NCBI GenBank assembly: GCA_963169105.1
Contig: OY720632.1
Coordinates: forward strand, 53,787,136-53,851,135
Length of the DNA stretch: 64,000 bases
Reading direction: 5' to 3'
From: Ceriagrion tenellum
Lineage: Eukaryota; Arthropoda; Insecta; Odonata; Coenagrionidae
Below are positions 1 through 11,080 of this stretch, piece after piece (position 1 is the first letter of the stretch; each line of letters starts with the position of its first letter). A program made the position numbers and the translations under genes. The notes under the pieces were generated by a model. It made no database searches, was not told the DNA's origin, and saw nothing but the letters and a program-made list of their open reading frames with translations.

Positions 1-335
1 CATGATACACGACCAGTCACTATATTTTGTCAATTGGATGCAACAGCAGCCCATGCAACACTCCTGTTCTTAAAATGTAGATTTCGTTCGAGACAGATGA
101 TAAATCCTCAACTACAGTACATGATTTTATTTTACTCTCCATTATCTAATTTCATAAAAAATATCGTTAACCCTATTTTCCATCAAATTTTGAGCTATCT
201 TCTACATAAGGAAGTCATGTCTCATAAGGTACATATCATCTTCACCTACGTCACCAAAAGTTCTTTCATACTACGGTAAAATCAAAACCCAAGCATAATC
301 TTTTTCTTTTTGGAATTCCCTTCAATTTCAAAATG
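1..335. other. AT-rich noncoding stretch
   Basis: This stretch is AT-rich with no recognisable gene or repeat. One 81-codon open frame on the + strand has no motif, no compositional sign of coding and no family resemblance that I recognise. I treat the stretch as intergenic or intronic sequence. Confidence 0.6.
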
Positions 336-960
336 CTAGGCAAAGTATTTTCCGCCTACATATTTTCCTTCCCCTTCCTCCAAGCTCCCTGCATCCCGAT
401 GACTCCCCATTCCCTTCCCTTCCACTCCGGCAGCGCATAGAGACCCAACCCCTCTGCCTCCTCCCCTGCCACCGCGACCCCGTTCATATCTATGCCCCCC
501 TCCTCCATTACACTCGCCCACCCACCCATCCCATCCCCTCCTCCCACTCCCCCCTTCCCCTTTCACCCCCATGAGAAACACTCTCACGCCAACTTGATAT
601 TAGAATTATGTTCCCCAGGGGCCGAGATTAAAACTCATATATTTCCAACTCCCTCTTCGCGATAAATGTTCTTTCTTCCCTTCATCGTCTTTCTTCCTCA
701 ATTTCTTCCTGCCCCCATCCCCCTCACCCGTCCCCCTCGCCTTCCCCTCTACGCTCTCCATCCCTTTGCGTGGCCAACTCCTCCCCCTCCTCCTCCGACC
801 ACCCACCTAACCTCCCTCCCACCTCCGCAGCCTCCTCTCATCCTGCCACCATCCTTCTTCCCCCGTCCTCCGAGTCCGGAGCGATCCGCCCCCCTCCTCC
901 GAAACCGCCTTTGCCCTGCCCTCATTCCCGCCCCATCCCCGGGACTGGAAATCATTGAAC
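336..960. other. Pyrimidine-rich (+ strand) GC island
   Basis: The + strand is dominated by C and T (CCTCC, CCCTTCC words). The start is abrupt, near 355, and the end near 955 leads straight into AT-rich DNA. Overlapping open frames run on both strands. They translate to Pro/Ser/Leu-rich (+) or Gly/Arg/Glu-rich (-) peptides, as expected from composition alone. CpGs are scattered through it. It is the first of many islands of this type in the window, and I see no specific function. Confidence 0.7.
517..538 (-). other. G-quadruplex motif on the - strand
   Basis: Five runs of three or four C on the + strand are separated by one or two bases (A, A, AT, AT). The - strand therefore has a canonical short-loop G-quadruplex pattern. 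It lies inside the pyrimidine island at 336-960. The motif is plain in the sequence; folding is inferred. Confidence 0.65.
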
Positions 961-1956
961 TACGCTCTCTACGTTAGGGAAGTAGTGCATGGTAAATTGA
1001 AAATGCATAGGACACACCGAGGATGTGGGAGAAAAATAGGACGTCAATATGTTAGCACAGATATCAATAAGGCTGAGGATGCCTTTTCTCGTCTACAATC
1101 CAATTACACGGTGAAGTAATCCATGCAAAACATTTCCCAGGACACACAAAATATTTAACCACGGTAATTTGCATTTAATATTTTGCAGCATATATTCATA
1201 GTAGTTGGAAAAATCTCACAGAAAACGCAGTATCTCAGTAAGAAAAAAGAAACTCAGAAAGAGAATCTCAGTAAATCTTCGTTTGAATTGAGCGATTGTG
1301 AAGATTGTTACAAATACTTAAAATCAACACTAAAGTAGAAAATATAATAATTCAAAGACCTCTAGAAATATTCTGTTCTTTAAAATTAGTTACAAACGGA
1401 TAAGTTGCTGAGAAATTTTTCCATGCAATGTAGCTATTCATAATCATATAGCCATAAAAATATACTGCTATATCTTCCCAGTATTTACAATGCATTTCAA
1501 AACCAGTGTTTTCCCATCATCTTTCTCTAATATCACTTATTGATACATAGAATCATAGAGGTCATTGAACAGAAGAAAAAAGAGTATTAATTCTCTAATT
1601 AACAAATAATTATTTTCAACCTTACGTTTTTGCCATTGGCTTGAAATTTCACGGCAACTCGTATTTAAGAAAATATATGAACCACAAATCATAGGAGTTG
1701 AAAATAAAAATGACATGTCGTAGGAACTGCATCTATTTTGGCTGTTTTATGTGAAGTAATTTTCCAAAATAGGCAAATGAATGGATGGCAGTATGAGATG
1801 AAGACGATGAATCGTTTTTAAATACCTTTTACTTTCAGACTGCTTCATGACAGCAAGTTCTGTATTTATTTGGATATGTTTGATAATTTAGGTGTTGAAA
1901 ACTGGCTAAATATATACTTCATTTTCAAGGTAAAATTCCTTACGTTTGTACCGTTT

Positions 1957-2012
1957 GCACCTGAGGAAGGTGAATGAGAGAAATTCAGCATTAATCTTTA
2001 TTCAACGATTCC
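1957..2012 (+). repeat. Weak copy of the dispersed GAAAC/AATAAA motif
   Basis: The order resembles the other copies in the window: an ACCTGAGGAAGG block, a short gap, GAGAAATTC in place of GAAAC, then ATTAATCTTTATTCAAC. The GAAAC core is broken here, so this is the least certain member of the set. Confidence 0.25.
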
Positions 2013-2557
2013 CCAAAAATTAAAACCACACAGCAAATCACCGCCCAAAGATATTTCTCCAAGGTCAATCTTATTGCTGATAAAAGCAGTATAAAGGCCA
2101 GTTATGTAACGTAAAATTTGCGCAAGAGATGTACTAAGATTGCTATTATCCGTTTAAGTAGGCCATATATAATGACAGCCTATTTATGAACCAGAGCTCT
2201 CACCAAAAATTAACAGATCTTGATTTAATTCAAGTACTTTCCATATAAAATACATATCATAACATACCACTGTGCGTGTTTAAGATATTCATGACTGATC
2301 TTATTTTAGCGATGACAACTACATTTTATTTGCCGAAATGTTTTCTACCAATTCAGAGGGGCTATTATGTTACGTTGGGGATTTAGTAGGTAAAGATTAT
2401 AATATGGCAAAACAGACAATATTGCCGTAAAAACCTATTCAATGGAGTTAAAGGAAAAAAATATATCCTTCGAGGGCTAAGATGTAATTTTAGATCAACA
2501 TTGCTGGTAGACACGTCATTATTATTGATAGGTTAGCAAAGAACTGTATCAATAAAG

Positions 2558-2650
2558 AGCTGGGTGTCACTGGTCACTCACCAGAGAGAACTGGGAGATC
2601 CGGATTCGACTTTCGATCGAGAAAAAATATTTTATTTTGCGACTTTTTCC
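2558..2650 (+). mobile_element. tRNA-derived SINE head, fragment
   Basis: A pol III A-box-like word (TGGGTGTCACTGG, about 2560-2572) is followed about 30 bases later by a B-box-like word (GGATTCGACTTTC, about 2601-2613). The words between them, including CTGGGAGATCCGG, read like the tRNA-related head of an arthropod-type SINE. The B box is mutated from GGTTCGANTCC. The stretch does not fold as a tRNA, and T- and A-rich sequence follows. I infer a decayed SINE or tRNA-like pseudogene; the family cannot be named from sequence alone. Confidence 0.4.
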
Positions 2651-2947
2651 CCCCTGACGTATCTGATGTCGTCATCTACAATGCCATGCTCATGGAATAC
2701 TCCTGTTTAAATGTGTTTATCCAATAGCATTGCAATTAGGATAATAATAGCTATTATCGCCACGAATGAAAAAAATACTAAGTTTGCATAATGCATGAGC
2801 TTATTCCATTAACAGCTGTCGTAGCTATCAAGCTAGCAATACATGTTCGGAACAAAAATATACAAACCTACCTCGTGTGCACAGAATTGGCCCTATTCCT
2901 TTTGCGGGAACAATTAACAAGGGAAGAAACAAATAGTGAATGATTAC

Positions 2948-3330
2948 GCTATAAGTGTGCATGGGGATACACATCCCTCACATCCTTCCTTACCCTCACA
3001 CGCCAGCGAACCCTCAACGCTTTAAATGGCTCACTATCTCGTAGGGACGACACGCGATAGGGCGGAAGAATGAACAATTCTGAGAGATAAGGGACCATAC
3101 AGAGTGTGGGTGGCTCCCATTGAGGCAATGAGGGGTGTCCGGGGGAACGTTTCTCCGCTCTGCCGGCTGCCCCAGCCTCGACTCGTTCGCTTCGACTTGA
3201 AAGTGTACCGCCGCCCTCGACCGCCGCCGCCGCTCCCTCCGATCGCCGCGCCCACAGCCGGCAGTGTCCTAATCTCAATCATACTCCCATCCTTCTAATC
3301 GCGCCGCTTTATCTTGCGACGCTTAGCATA
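2948..3330. other. Mixed GC- and CpG-rich island with a CCG repeat
   Basis: A short GC-rich island stands in AT-rich DNA. CpGs concentrate at about 3175-3260, where a run of four CCG units begins at about 3221. Short open frames exist on both strands (up to 109 codons, minus strand), rich in Arg, Pro and Gly and without any recognised domain. It could be a small CpG-rich regulatory element, but nothing in the sequence proves this. Confidence 0.5.
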
Positions 3331-3955
3331 GAGACACACTGAGCGCGTGTTAATGCCTCGGCATGGTGCAAAGTTACGCCAGGGGTTATTTAGAGAAAGA
3401 TGAGCCACAGTCTCAACACCACATACATCTGATGGAGCAGTTCTTTTTTTACCTTCTCGCTGGATTTTAGTTCATCAACCTCAACACATTCCTTACTTGT
3501 GATCATTTATGATGACTTGGATGCATATTGAGGGAAACTTATATAATTAATGGTCCAGATTGATTGGATTGTCATAGACCTGGAGATTTTCTGGCGTATA
3601 AGGGGAACGGAAAACACTCGGACGGGAGATCTTTCTAACATATCTTTTGCTGTCCAATTAAAAAATAAGGGACCTTACGTTAAGTCTTATTTTCACGAAT
3701 CAGACACGTTGGTACAAAAATGTTGATAGAAATAAATTGGAGGTTTTAGCGAGATATTTTGTAAAATTTTCACCGAAAATTTCTTATAGAATATGGCTTG
3801 CTAAGGACTCAGCAGAATTGCATTCATCCAGAGGATTATCTCAGAAAAAGGAAATATCTCAGATTAGAAGCTAAATATCATTGGTTGTAACAACTGCGAG
3901 GGCAAAGGCTACGGACCTCTGCTTCCACCCGGTACGAGAATAGTGCATACGCAAC
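3331..3955. other. AT-rich interval without recognisable content
   Basis: No open frame, repeat or RNA-like structure stands out in this stretch. Confidence 0.55.
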
Positions 3956-4200
3956 CAAAAATACAAGAGGAAAAGTTTCCACCGGTCGCCTCACATTCAT
4001 GAGGAGGCGCTGAGGAGACAGAGGGGAGACAGGGAGGCGAGAGGGAAGTTTAAGGCGTTCCGCAGCGATGACCTCGACCAAGCGGCGAGACACGGTGGCG
4101 TGGCGAGAGGTCGTGCGAAACTAAACATCTCGACGGACGAGCAGACAGTGGGGAGAGTAAAGGAAGAGGAACGGTTGAGCTGAGAAAAGGGAAATTTCTG
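3956..4200. other. Purine-rich (+ strand) island
   Basis: GAGG, GGGAGACAGGG and related words dominate the + strand from about 3960 to 4190. A short inverted pair, CGCCTC near 3986 with GAGGCG near 4003, sits at the left edge. The overlapping minus-strand frames are Ser/Pro/Leu/Arg-rich by composition. Confidence 0.6.
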
Positions 4201-4768
4201 CATTCAAAATACTTGATACGCGCATATGCATGATGAGAGAACCAAAAGAAGCCTGAAAGGACAATCCCGATGCGGGACAAAACCTGAGATTGAAAAATTA
4301 AAAACGACAGCATTTACAATTCGTTCTTATAAAAGTTCGGCTGTGTATGCTATGGTTGTTCGTCGAAAGGCAATAATAGATTGAAATAAAAGAAGTAATC
4401 ATTCGCTGTCCAATGATTCTAATTCACTGATTTACATAAGAATAAACTACCTGCAACTAGGAAAAATAGAGGGAAAAGACCCAGAGGAAGATCGAAGAAT
4501 AAGTTCGTGGGCCAAACACAGAGGAAAGTGCATAGTGCGAGAGGAATGCTAGTTCCATTATCAGATTATTAGACAACTAGCATTACATAGGAAAGGGTGG
4601 AGAGCTGCAGTCAACCAATTTTAGGATTGAACAACCTATGATTGATGACGCTATCCATCTGCGAAGCAGCTTCAAGGGTCCTCAGCAAACAATTACTTCG
4701 AGTATATGATGGGAGATATCAGTTATTTCAACTTTAATATTCTTCTGACTCGTGGGTGATAAGATTTG

Positions 4769-4830
4769 TGTGACTGCTACAGTACTGGTTACCATCTGGA
4801 GCATCCGCGTTTGAATTCCACGAAATTTTT
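4769..4830 (+). mobile_element. tRNA-like SINE fragment
   Basis: GTGACTGCTACAGTACTGG gives a loose A box. About 25 bases later GCGTTTGAATTCCAC matches a B box (GTTCGAATCC) with one or two changes. The preceding GCATCC and following CCACG are also typical of tRNA-derived SINE heads. The rest of the element is not discernible. It differs enough from the 2.56 kb fragment that a shared family is uncertain. Confidence 0.38.
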
Positions 4831-5391
4831 CTTCGGTAACTCCACGGATAATGGCCTTCCATGTAAAGGAACTTCTGATCCATCGTCCGTCGGATGCACC
4901 GTTATGCTCTAAATTTCAATTCCTCTATGATTAAGAGCAGGCTGATTCCGACTTAAGTTTGTTCCTCCCGCCGCCCTTCTTTTCTATTCCAAACATTTCT
5001 CTCTACACCAAAACTTGCTTATAGGCGCAAATGACCTCCTCCTCTCCCACAAAACAACCGGCCAACTTCACCTCAGACAGCTTTTAAAATATTCAGTTAT
5101 CATTTCCCTACCTTACCCTATATTTTCCTAAACAATGAACGTGTCACAGTAACAACATACCAGAGATAACAGAAGAAGTAGTACTCGGTTAGTAGTAGAT
5201 CGGCTACTTGCCATTGACTGGCGATAATTAAGCGACTGCTGAGCGCAACATGCTCCTTCTACTATATGCTATCTTACAAAACTTTCACTCCAACTGAGCC
5301 TCTAAAGGTGGTGAAGCTGTAGTCCATGCGCTGAAAAAAAAATGTATTTGCTATTGTCAGTATAATCCAACCCTCAAAAAGTGCCTGTGCC

Positions 5392-5435
5392 GTATGAATA
5401 TCAGTAGAGATATCAGTATGAATATCAGTAGAGAG
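5392..5435. repeat. 24-bp tandem duplication
   Basis: A unit beginning GTATGAATATCAGTAGAGA and ending TATCA (24 bp) is followed directly by a second copy, identical for its first 19 bases and then diverging. The low divergence suggests a recent slippage duplication. Confidence 0.8.
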
Positions 5436-5740
5436 ATGCGATGAATGTATATTCAATCCACCATTGCCAGGTGCAAATCATTTACAAGAAAATACTGGGG
5501 CAGAAAGGTCGGTATTCGCAGAAAAATAAATATCTGGACACAGCACAACTTACGAATAAATATATGCAGCTGTATCGTTGCGGTTATTCATCGTTACTAG
5601 AAATAAGCCTAAGGTTTACTGCTTAATACAGGATATCCGCCAATTCCTCACCATTATGAGGTCATGAGAGAGTAACTAGAAATGATTTGGCACGTACAGA
5701 GGCACGCAATGGGAAAGAGATTAACTCGCGGATGGCTGGA

Positions 5741-5755
5741 GGGTGGGTGGGTGGG
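5741..5755 (+). other. Minimal-loop G-quadruplex motif
   Basis: Four GGG runs are separated by single T bases (GGGTGGGTGGGTGGG). This is the textbook pattern of a very stable parallel quadruplex. It lies about 60 bp before the CpG cluster at 5811-5900. Confidence 0.8.
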
Positions 5756-5810
5756 AGCCGAGTGGTAGTGCAAAGATTTTTCCCCATCCCATCCCTCCCC
5801 CTCTCACTCT

Positions 5811-5900
5811 CCACCCGCCCGCCCCGGGTGTGGGCGGTGCGGCGGGCTGACGAAGCGCCGCGCGATGCCGCGGACGATGCCCGGGGAGGGCGGCGCGCGG
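5811..5900. promoter_or_regulatory. Dense CpG cluster, possible regulatory element
   Basis: I count about 19 CpG dinucleotides by eye in about 90 bp, far above the surroundings. Words such as GCGCCGCGCGATGCCGCGG suggest low germline methylation or recent origin. A regulatory role is an inference from composition only. Confidence 0.35.
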
Positions 5901-5965
5901 ATGAAAATGCATTTCGCAACGGGTTTGCTGCAGAAACGCGGAGGCTAGATTTTCGCAGGTGGTGA

Positions 5966-6800
5966 GGAGAATCATTTCGCGTCCTCTGGGAGGTTTATGG
6001 AATTTGGAACGATCTTCAAAATCTCAGTAGCAGATAAAACAAGTTATCTTTCATTTCCTTAGAAATTCTACGTTCGTGTTGCCCTGCATATTTGATGTCA
6101 ACCTGTTCAGAGTATTGCACATGAAGAATGAGGAAAACTCAAAATGCGTTTACAAATAACTTTATCCGCTAAGCTTTCTCAAGATAATTTCACCAAAAAA
6201 AGATATTTTTAAAGATAAGTATGCGCATTTAGGATTTGTTTCTGTTAGACTCTTCCCGGGTTGATGCCTCTTAAATTATGAGAATTTAATTCTTTAAATA
6301 AGAAATGTGCAGCAAAAACTTGGGCAACAAATTCGAACAAAATTACAAATTGAATTATTTACGCATTTTAATGTTTGACTGTAGCGCTGCAGATGGGAAA
6401 TATACAACATTAGACTACTGAGAAATTAATTTCTTAAAATCTCCGAAAATGTTAGGCTCATTAGCATTTGGCAATGGAATAGACCACACATGTACAAAAA
6501 ACCTACGAGAATGTCTTCTTAGGACAATACATTTCAAATATAGTTAAGCTATACTTGATGATTCAAAAACCTTAATCTCGTTTATAATGAGGAAATTTTA
6601 TCGAATGTCACTATATTTTGGTTTGAGGAAGCTATGATTCATTTACATTAGAACTGCGCTCATCTGCGCAAAGCGATGTGCCAGGGCCGTGCAAGTAAGT
6701 TAACTAATCTGAAGTCGAACACGCACGATCTGATTAAAGAGAAAATATTTTGACTTAAAAGAAATAAAAACGATCAGGTAGTAGGATCCTTCTAGATATC
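5966..6800. other. AT-rich interval without recognisable content
   Basis: AT-rich with no long open frame, no repeat and no structured RNA that I can see. Confidence 0.55.
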
Positions 6801-7180
6801 TATGCTCTCACCATAAGAGGATCGCGAAAATAGGAGCGGCCTCAGAGCGCAAGATCGATGGTAAGAGATAAAGGGAGGCGGAGACAACGGGGAGAAGAAA
6901 AAAAGAATCGGAAGGAAAGCTGAAGGGGGGCGGCGGGGAGGGGGAGTGGGAGGGGAAGAACTGGAGTTGGGAGAAGAAAGGGGGAGAGGGGAAGCTGGAA
7001 TGGGGAGGGAAGAAATCCAACCAGACGACACACCTCCTAATAAATCCCGTCACACGGTGCGCACCAACCAAACCTTTTATTCCGTTCTTCCCCCTTCCCC
7101 ACTGCTTTCTTAAATTATGTCCTCTCTCTCTCTCTCTCTCCCTGTGTCTCCTTTTTGCCTTTCTTTCCTCCGCTCTAACA
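6801..7180. other. Purine-to-pyrimidine switch island
   Basis: The + strand is purine-rich from about 6860 to 7015 (GGGGAGGGGGAGTGGG words). After a short mixed part it becomes pyrimidine-rich from about 7080 to 7175 and includes a CT microsatellite. Minus-strand frames of up to 130 codons are Ser/Pro/Phe/Leu- or Arg/Glu-rich and follow from the skew. Confidence 0.6.
7122..7140. repeat. CT dinucleotide microsatellite
   Basis: About ten CT units run without interruption inside the pyrimidine half of the 6.8-7.18 kb island. Confidence 0.9.
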
Positions 7181-7430
7181 AAGAATCTCGTTCGAATCAA
7201 GCACTTGCATGGCCTTCCAGAGAGACTTGTGCTCGGACTCCGATACGCTTAGCTACGCACCATTTTCTTCTCCCAGTTCTTTTCATTCTTTCAAATTGTA
7301 TCCGCTATACCGGCATCGTATTCTTGAAGACCACTTTTGTAGCCAGCTGACCCGATCATCCCATAATAGGGCAATCAGATCCAATCATCTTCGAATGACT
7401 GGCGTGCTTAAAATGGATAAAAAGAAGAAT
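7181..7430. other. Mixed-composition spacer
   Basis: Intermediate GC content. Two overlapping + frames of 75-77 codons have no recognised motif. No repeat is seen. Confidence 0.45.
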
Positions 7431-7516
7431 GAATGAAAAAACTGTGCGCCCGAGTATATATTTCGCCCCAACGACCGGTTTACTCTCGATGGACAGTCAA
7501 TGGTGATCATCAATTT
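7431..7516 (-). repeat. Copy of the dispersed GAAAC/AATAAA motif (minus)
   Basis: Read on the minus strand, the order is TTGATGATCACC, a 17-base variable part, GAGAGTAAACCGGTCG, then CGAAATATATAC and finally CAGTTTTTTCATTC. The relative positions and the GTTTT-TCATT end match the copies at 18.3, 21.9-22.1 and 31.9 kb. The GAAAC core has an insertion or mutation here. Confidence 0.45.
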
Positions 7517-9475
7517 GGAAGCATATTGGCTGGTGAAGCTGGAATTCTACGCCTTGGAAGCAAAAAAAGTAGCTTGTTGTTGATTGGATGAATATCTTTT
7601 GATATGCTTGTCCTAAATCTGGCCTAGTTCCTCTAAGTTGCCTTTTTAATAACAGAGCTCCACCGATTCTGCGTTGGAATTGGGTCCCCTCAGAGACGTG
7701 CATTAATTAAAAATTAAAACTAAAATAATGTCATCATTGAAGTTGAAAAGATAAATCCATAGTAAATGCATTGATTTTATCTCAAAAAAACTGAGGGAAC
7801 AGAAAAGCCATTAGAGTTGCTTGAACTACATCTAATTCGTCTTTGCATTTCCCTAAAGCGGAATGTATTGCACGTTCTCAGGTCATTAACGGAAACGAGT
7901 TTGGGGAATTATTTAATGAATAAAAATGATATGCGGATGAGTTCCATTTATAAGCTATAATTGAATTCATAATGTATATATTTGCACTTCAGCAGTAAGT
8001 ATTTTTCCTCAAACATTTCTAAAAAATTTCATCACGGTGGTCAATATTTTTCTCCACTCAAATTTATCTAAAGCGTGTCATGGTTGATAGATGAGAACAG
8101 GACTTACTGTCTCCTTTTTCCTAATTACACTCAAGATTCATTCATATCCTGACATTTTTTTAAAACGAGAACGTTGAGTCTTTGTTTCTAGGAGGGTTTT
8201 TCAAGAAAATGATAAGGTTTCTTAAACCTTGTATTGCGTACTCGAATCTCCTACCTTCGTGTTTTGTAGAGTCTGACAATGGCGAAAGAATATTTCTCAG
8301 TTCACGAGATTCACCAAATGACCTTCCACTTTGAGAGAAATGTTTTAAGTTCCTCTTATTACGCAACGGATGATTCCTCTCTACATTAAGAAACAAAGAG
8401 AGCACATTGAGCTGAGACGGAAAGCGGGACCATTGCTCTCTTAACGATTCATCGTTCACAGGCGAGGATACGAAAAGGGGTGTCTCTCCATGAGGCGCTC
8501 CAAGAATAACGCCGCCCACTTCTCGCCACCGAAAATCTTCATAATTTCTTTTGCAACGAAGGGTTAAGATAAAAACGGACGGAGCTCACAACGAACGACA
8601 ACTACCTTCGAATACCGTGTACTTCCGTTGACAACGCTCGTGTGTCTCCTTTTACCTATTTCCTCAAAGCTTTATTTTGGTCGAAAGGCTTTCACTGTTA
8701 AACAGTATTAGTTCAGAAATTGCCTTGCTCACTTATTAGATGTTTCTAGCTGCAAATGAAATTTTGCATTTTTAAGAATCAAAAAAGTATGTACAAACTA
8801 TAAAAAATAGGAGAAGGATTCTTTTGCGAAAGATATGGACGTAATTATGATAAGGAGTCATTTTTTTCAAATACTCCACTAGAGGCAGAAAAGATGAAAG
8901 AACAATTACCATCAACGGAGTCATATTTTACACTGAGCAGACTAGTGCCAATAGTAAGAAAAAAAGTTATTCTGAGAAAACAAAAAGCTATAGAGTACGT
9001 GGAAAGAGAGCAATTCGAGCTAAAATATGTAGATGGATAAATATTCAGATATATACTGTAAAAACGGCTTAAATAGCATGTGTGAAATTATTAGTGAAAG
9101 AGGCTGACTTATTTTCCTAACAGCCTCGAGATGTTGATTAAAAATTGTAATAATTACCGACTATAAAATTACTCTCATTTGTTTACATCTGGACGAATAC
9201 TTATTGCCAACTCTTACCAAAGTTAATATAATATATAAGGGTTCCTTGATGGTTATGTTATGCTTTTGTCTCCCACTAAATGAAATTTGGCCCTTTTTGG
9301 CATGAATACGATGGTTTAGAAGATTTTTACAGACAATTATTCACATAGTAATTTTATAATTCCAGTTTACTCAAAAAACTTAACCACCACCATTCTTTTG
9401 TATTTTTAGAGGAAGTTAAATCCAAAATAGTGCATTTTACAATCTTGCATTTGAGGGAGAGAGATAGGAAGGTTT
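7517..9475. other. AT-rich interval
   Basis: About 2 kb, largely AT-rich. The only sizeable open frame is a 119-codon minus-strand one at 8160-8519 that has ordinary amino-acid use but no motif I recognise. No upstream exon or promoter signal supports it. Nothing else stands out. Confidence 0.5.
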
Positions 9476-10230
9476 TCAGAATTTTGCGTGGCGGACTACC
9501 GAAGTGCTTCGGTGTAACTTCACAGTGCTCGAGACTCGTGAGAGGCAAATGAAAGGAAAGAGGTGAGAATGAGAGGAGTGACTAAGAGGGAGGGAGGAAG
9601 AGCAAAAGGTTCTCCCGCTGTATTTGTTGTGGAGGGAAAAGCTGTTGGCGAGAGCCACGACGGAGACCAAGAATAAAATGTAGATTAGACGTCCGAGCCC
9701 ACTTAAGCCCATTCGTAAATAATTAATGCCGGCAAACGGGAGGACGGATACTCAGGACAGGACTGTTGTAGGGTTCGCTGGCGTCCGGCGGTTCCTGGGA
9801 TGCTGGGGGCGGGGCGGGGGGTGGGGGGAGAGGAGAAGACAGTTTACTGGGTACGGTCCGAGCAGGAGTTAAAAGGCAACCGGCCGGAGGAGGAGGAGAG
9901 GGAGAAGGGACGCGAGGAAGAGAAAGTCAGGGAGGAATGGCGGAGGAGGCCACATTGTAGCACGACATTATTCCAGCGGCCAAATAAAAGGACGGGAGAA
10001 AGGGGTGGAGGGACCGGAGAGGGATCCGCATAGCGCTGCTGCCTCTTTTCGCACGGCACTGACAGAAGGACAAGTCCTGTGGGGGCTTTCAAAGAGTTGC
10101 TCCCCTCCTGACTGGCCCGCCCACCTTCCAGCCACACACGACACGGAGAAGAGGCGGGTTGAAGGGGTGGGGTGGGTGACCACCGCGTCCTCCGACAAGA
10201 AGACGTGAATTCTTAATATTTCACACTCTC
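9476..10230. other. Purine-rich (+ strand) island
   Basis: GC rises from about 9480. The strongest purine skew is at about 9795-10025 (GGAGGAGGAGAGGGAGAAGG words). The stretch 10025-10200 is GC-rich but more balanced. Several overlapping frames of 64-97 codons on both strands have no domain. Confidence 0.6.
9805..9828 (+). other. Strong G-quadruplex motif
   Basis: Four G runs of 5, 4, 6 and 6 bases are separated by single bases (C, C, T). The motif lies at the left end of the purine-rich block of the 9.5-10.2 kb island. Confidence 0.8.
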
Positions 10231-11080
10231 CCGCGCTAGCAGCCTACATGAGGCCATAAAAGTGTAAAAGGAATGGGACACGAAGCATAAAAAAAATCAC
10301 GATTCGTTTTCCATATTAGCAGTCGGCATGCATTTCGTGCTATCTTAACTCCGAAAAATTTATGCTCGCTTTATAAGGGTCGTCACAATGTCAATTAGAT
10401 ATTTTAATTACCACCTTAACCGCATAAATTCATGCAGAATGGCATGTTTTACTATTTTTTCTGCGTGGGGTCTTACGTTTCCTTGGCGGATGTAATGATT
10501 TCGGAGATGAGGAAACATTATACCATAAAAAAGTTAATTTAACGCATTTAAAGATTACCCACCTTCCATGCACGGATAAAGTGATGAGGAAAGAATTGTG
10601 AAACAAAATATAAAATATACTTGTGGAAATATAAAATAAATATGTGGAAATATATTTCACGGTCACAAAAAATATAAAGCGGGAGATAGATAATGTTGTC
10701 AGAGAGTGTTATGCTTCAGAAAAAACTGTTATATGATCAGAGAGGGTCTCTGCCGTATAATGTGTTCTCAAAAGATATCATAGTTTCAATAAATAAATTT
10801 AATGTAGATTTCAGCTTGACACTACTGTAAAGGTATAGTCAGATGAGGATACATTACATGCGATCAATTTAAAAGACCCAACAAAAGCATCAAACACAAA
10901 ATTAGTCAAAAAGAATCATTGATTTGCTTTTGTGAACATGCCTAACTAAAGGATTGGATTAGAAAATGGAAGATTGTCGAAGCGCGTCTTAAAATGTATT
11001 TCTAGACACTGTCAGAGAGGCGCTTCTTTTTAATCTTGCAGCGAATTTCTGAGTTCAACAAAAGGTTACCGTCACAAACT
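10231..11080. other. AT-rich interval without recognisable content
   Basis: AT-rich. The region at about 10600-10680 has the word ATATAAAATA repeated loosely. No gene or known repeat is recognised. Confidence 0.5.

Larger units (their letters stand above)
961..2947. other. AT-rich interval
   Basis: About 2 kb of AT-rich DNA has no open frame of note. It carries two separately listed repeat candidates, a weak copy of the dispersed motif near 1.96 kb and a SINE-like fragment near 2.56 kb. The rest shows nothing I can name. Confidence 0.6.
4201..5680. other. AT-rich interval
   Basis: Mostly featureless AT-rich sequence. It carries a second SINE-like fragment near 4.77 kb and a 24-bp tandem duplication near 5.39 kb, both listed separately. 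Open frames are short and unrecognised. Confidence 0.55.
5681..5965. other. GC-rich island with quadruplex and CpG cluster
   Basis: A compact GC-rich island. A purine part (about 5700-5760) with a G-quadruplex motif is followed by a pyrimidine part (5780-5820) and then a dense CpG cluster. Open frames on both strands (92 and 85 codons) cross it and are Arg/Ala-rich by composition. No domain is recognised. Of all islands in the window it looks most like a small unmethylated promoter-type CpG element, but no transcript evidence is available here. Confidence 0.5.
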
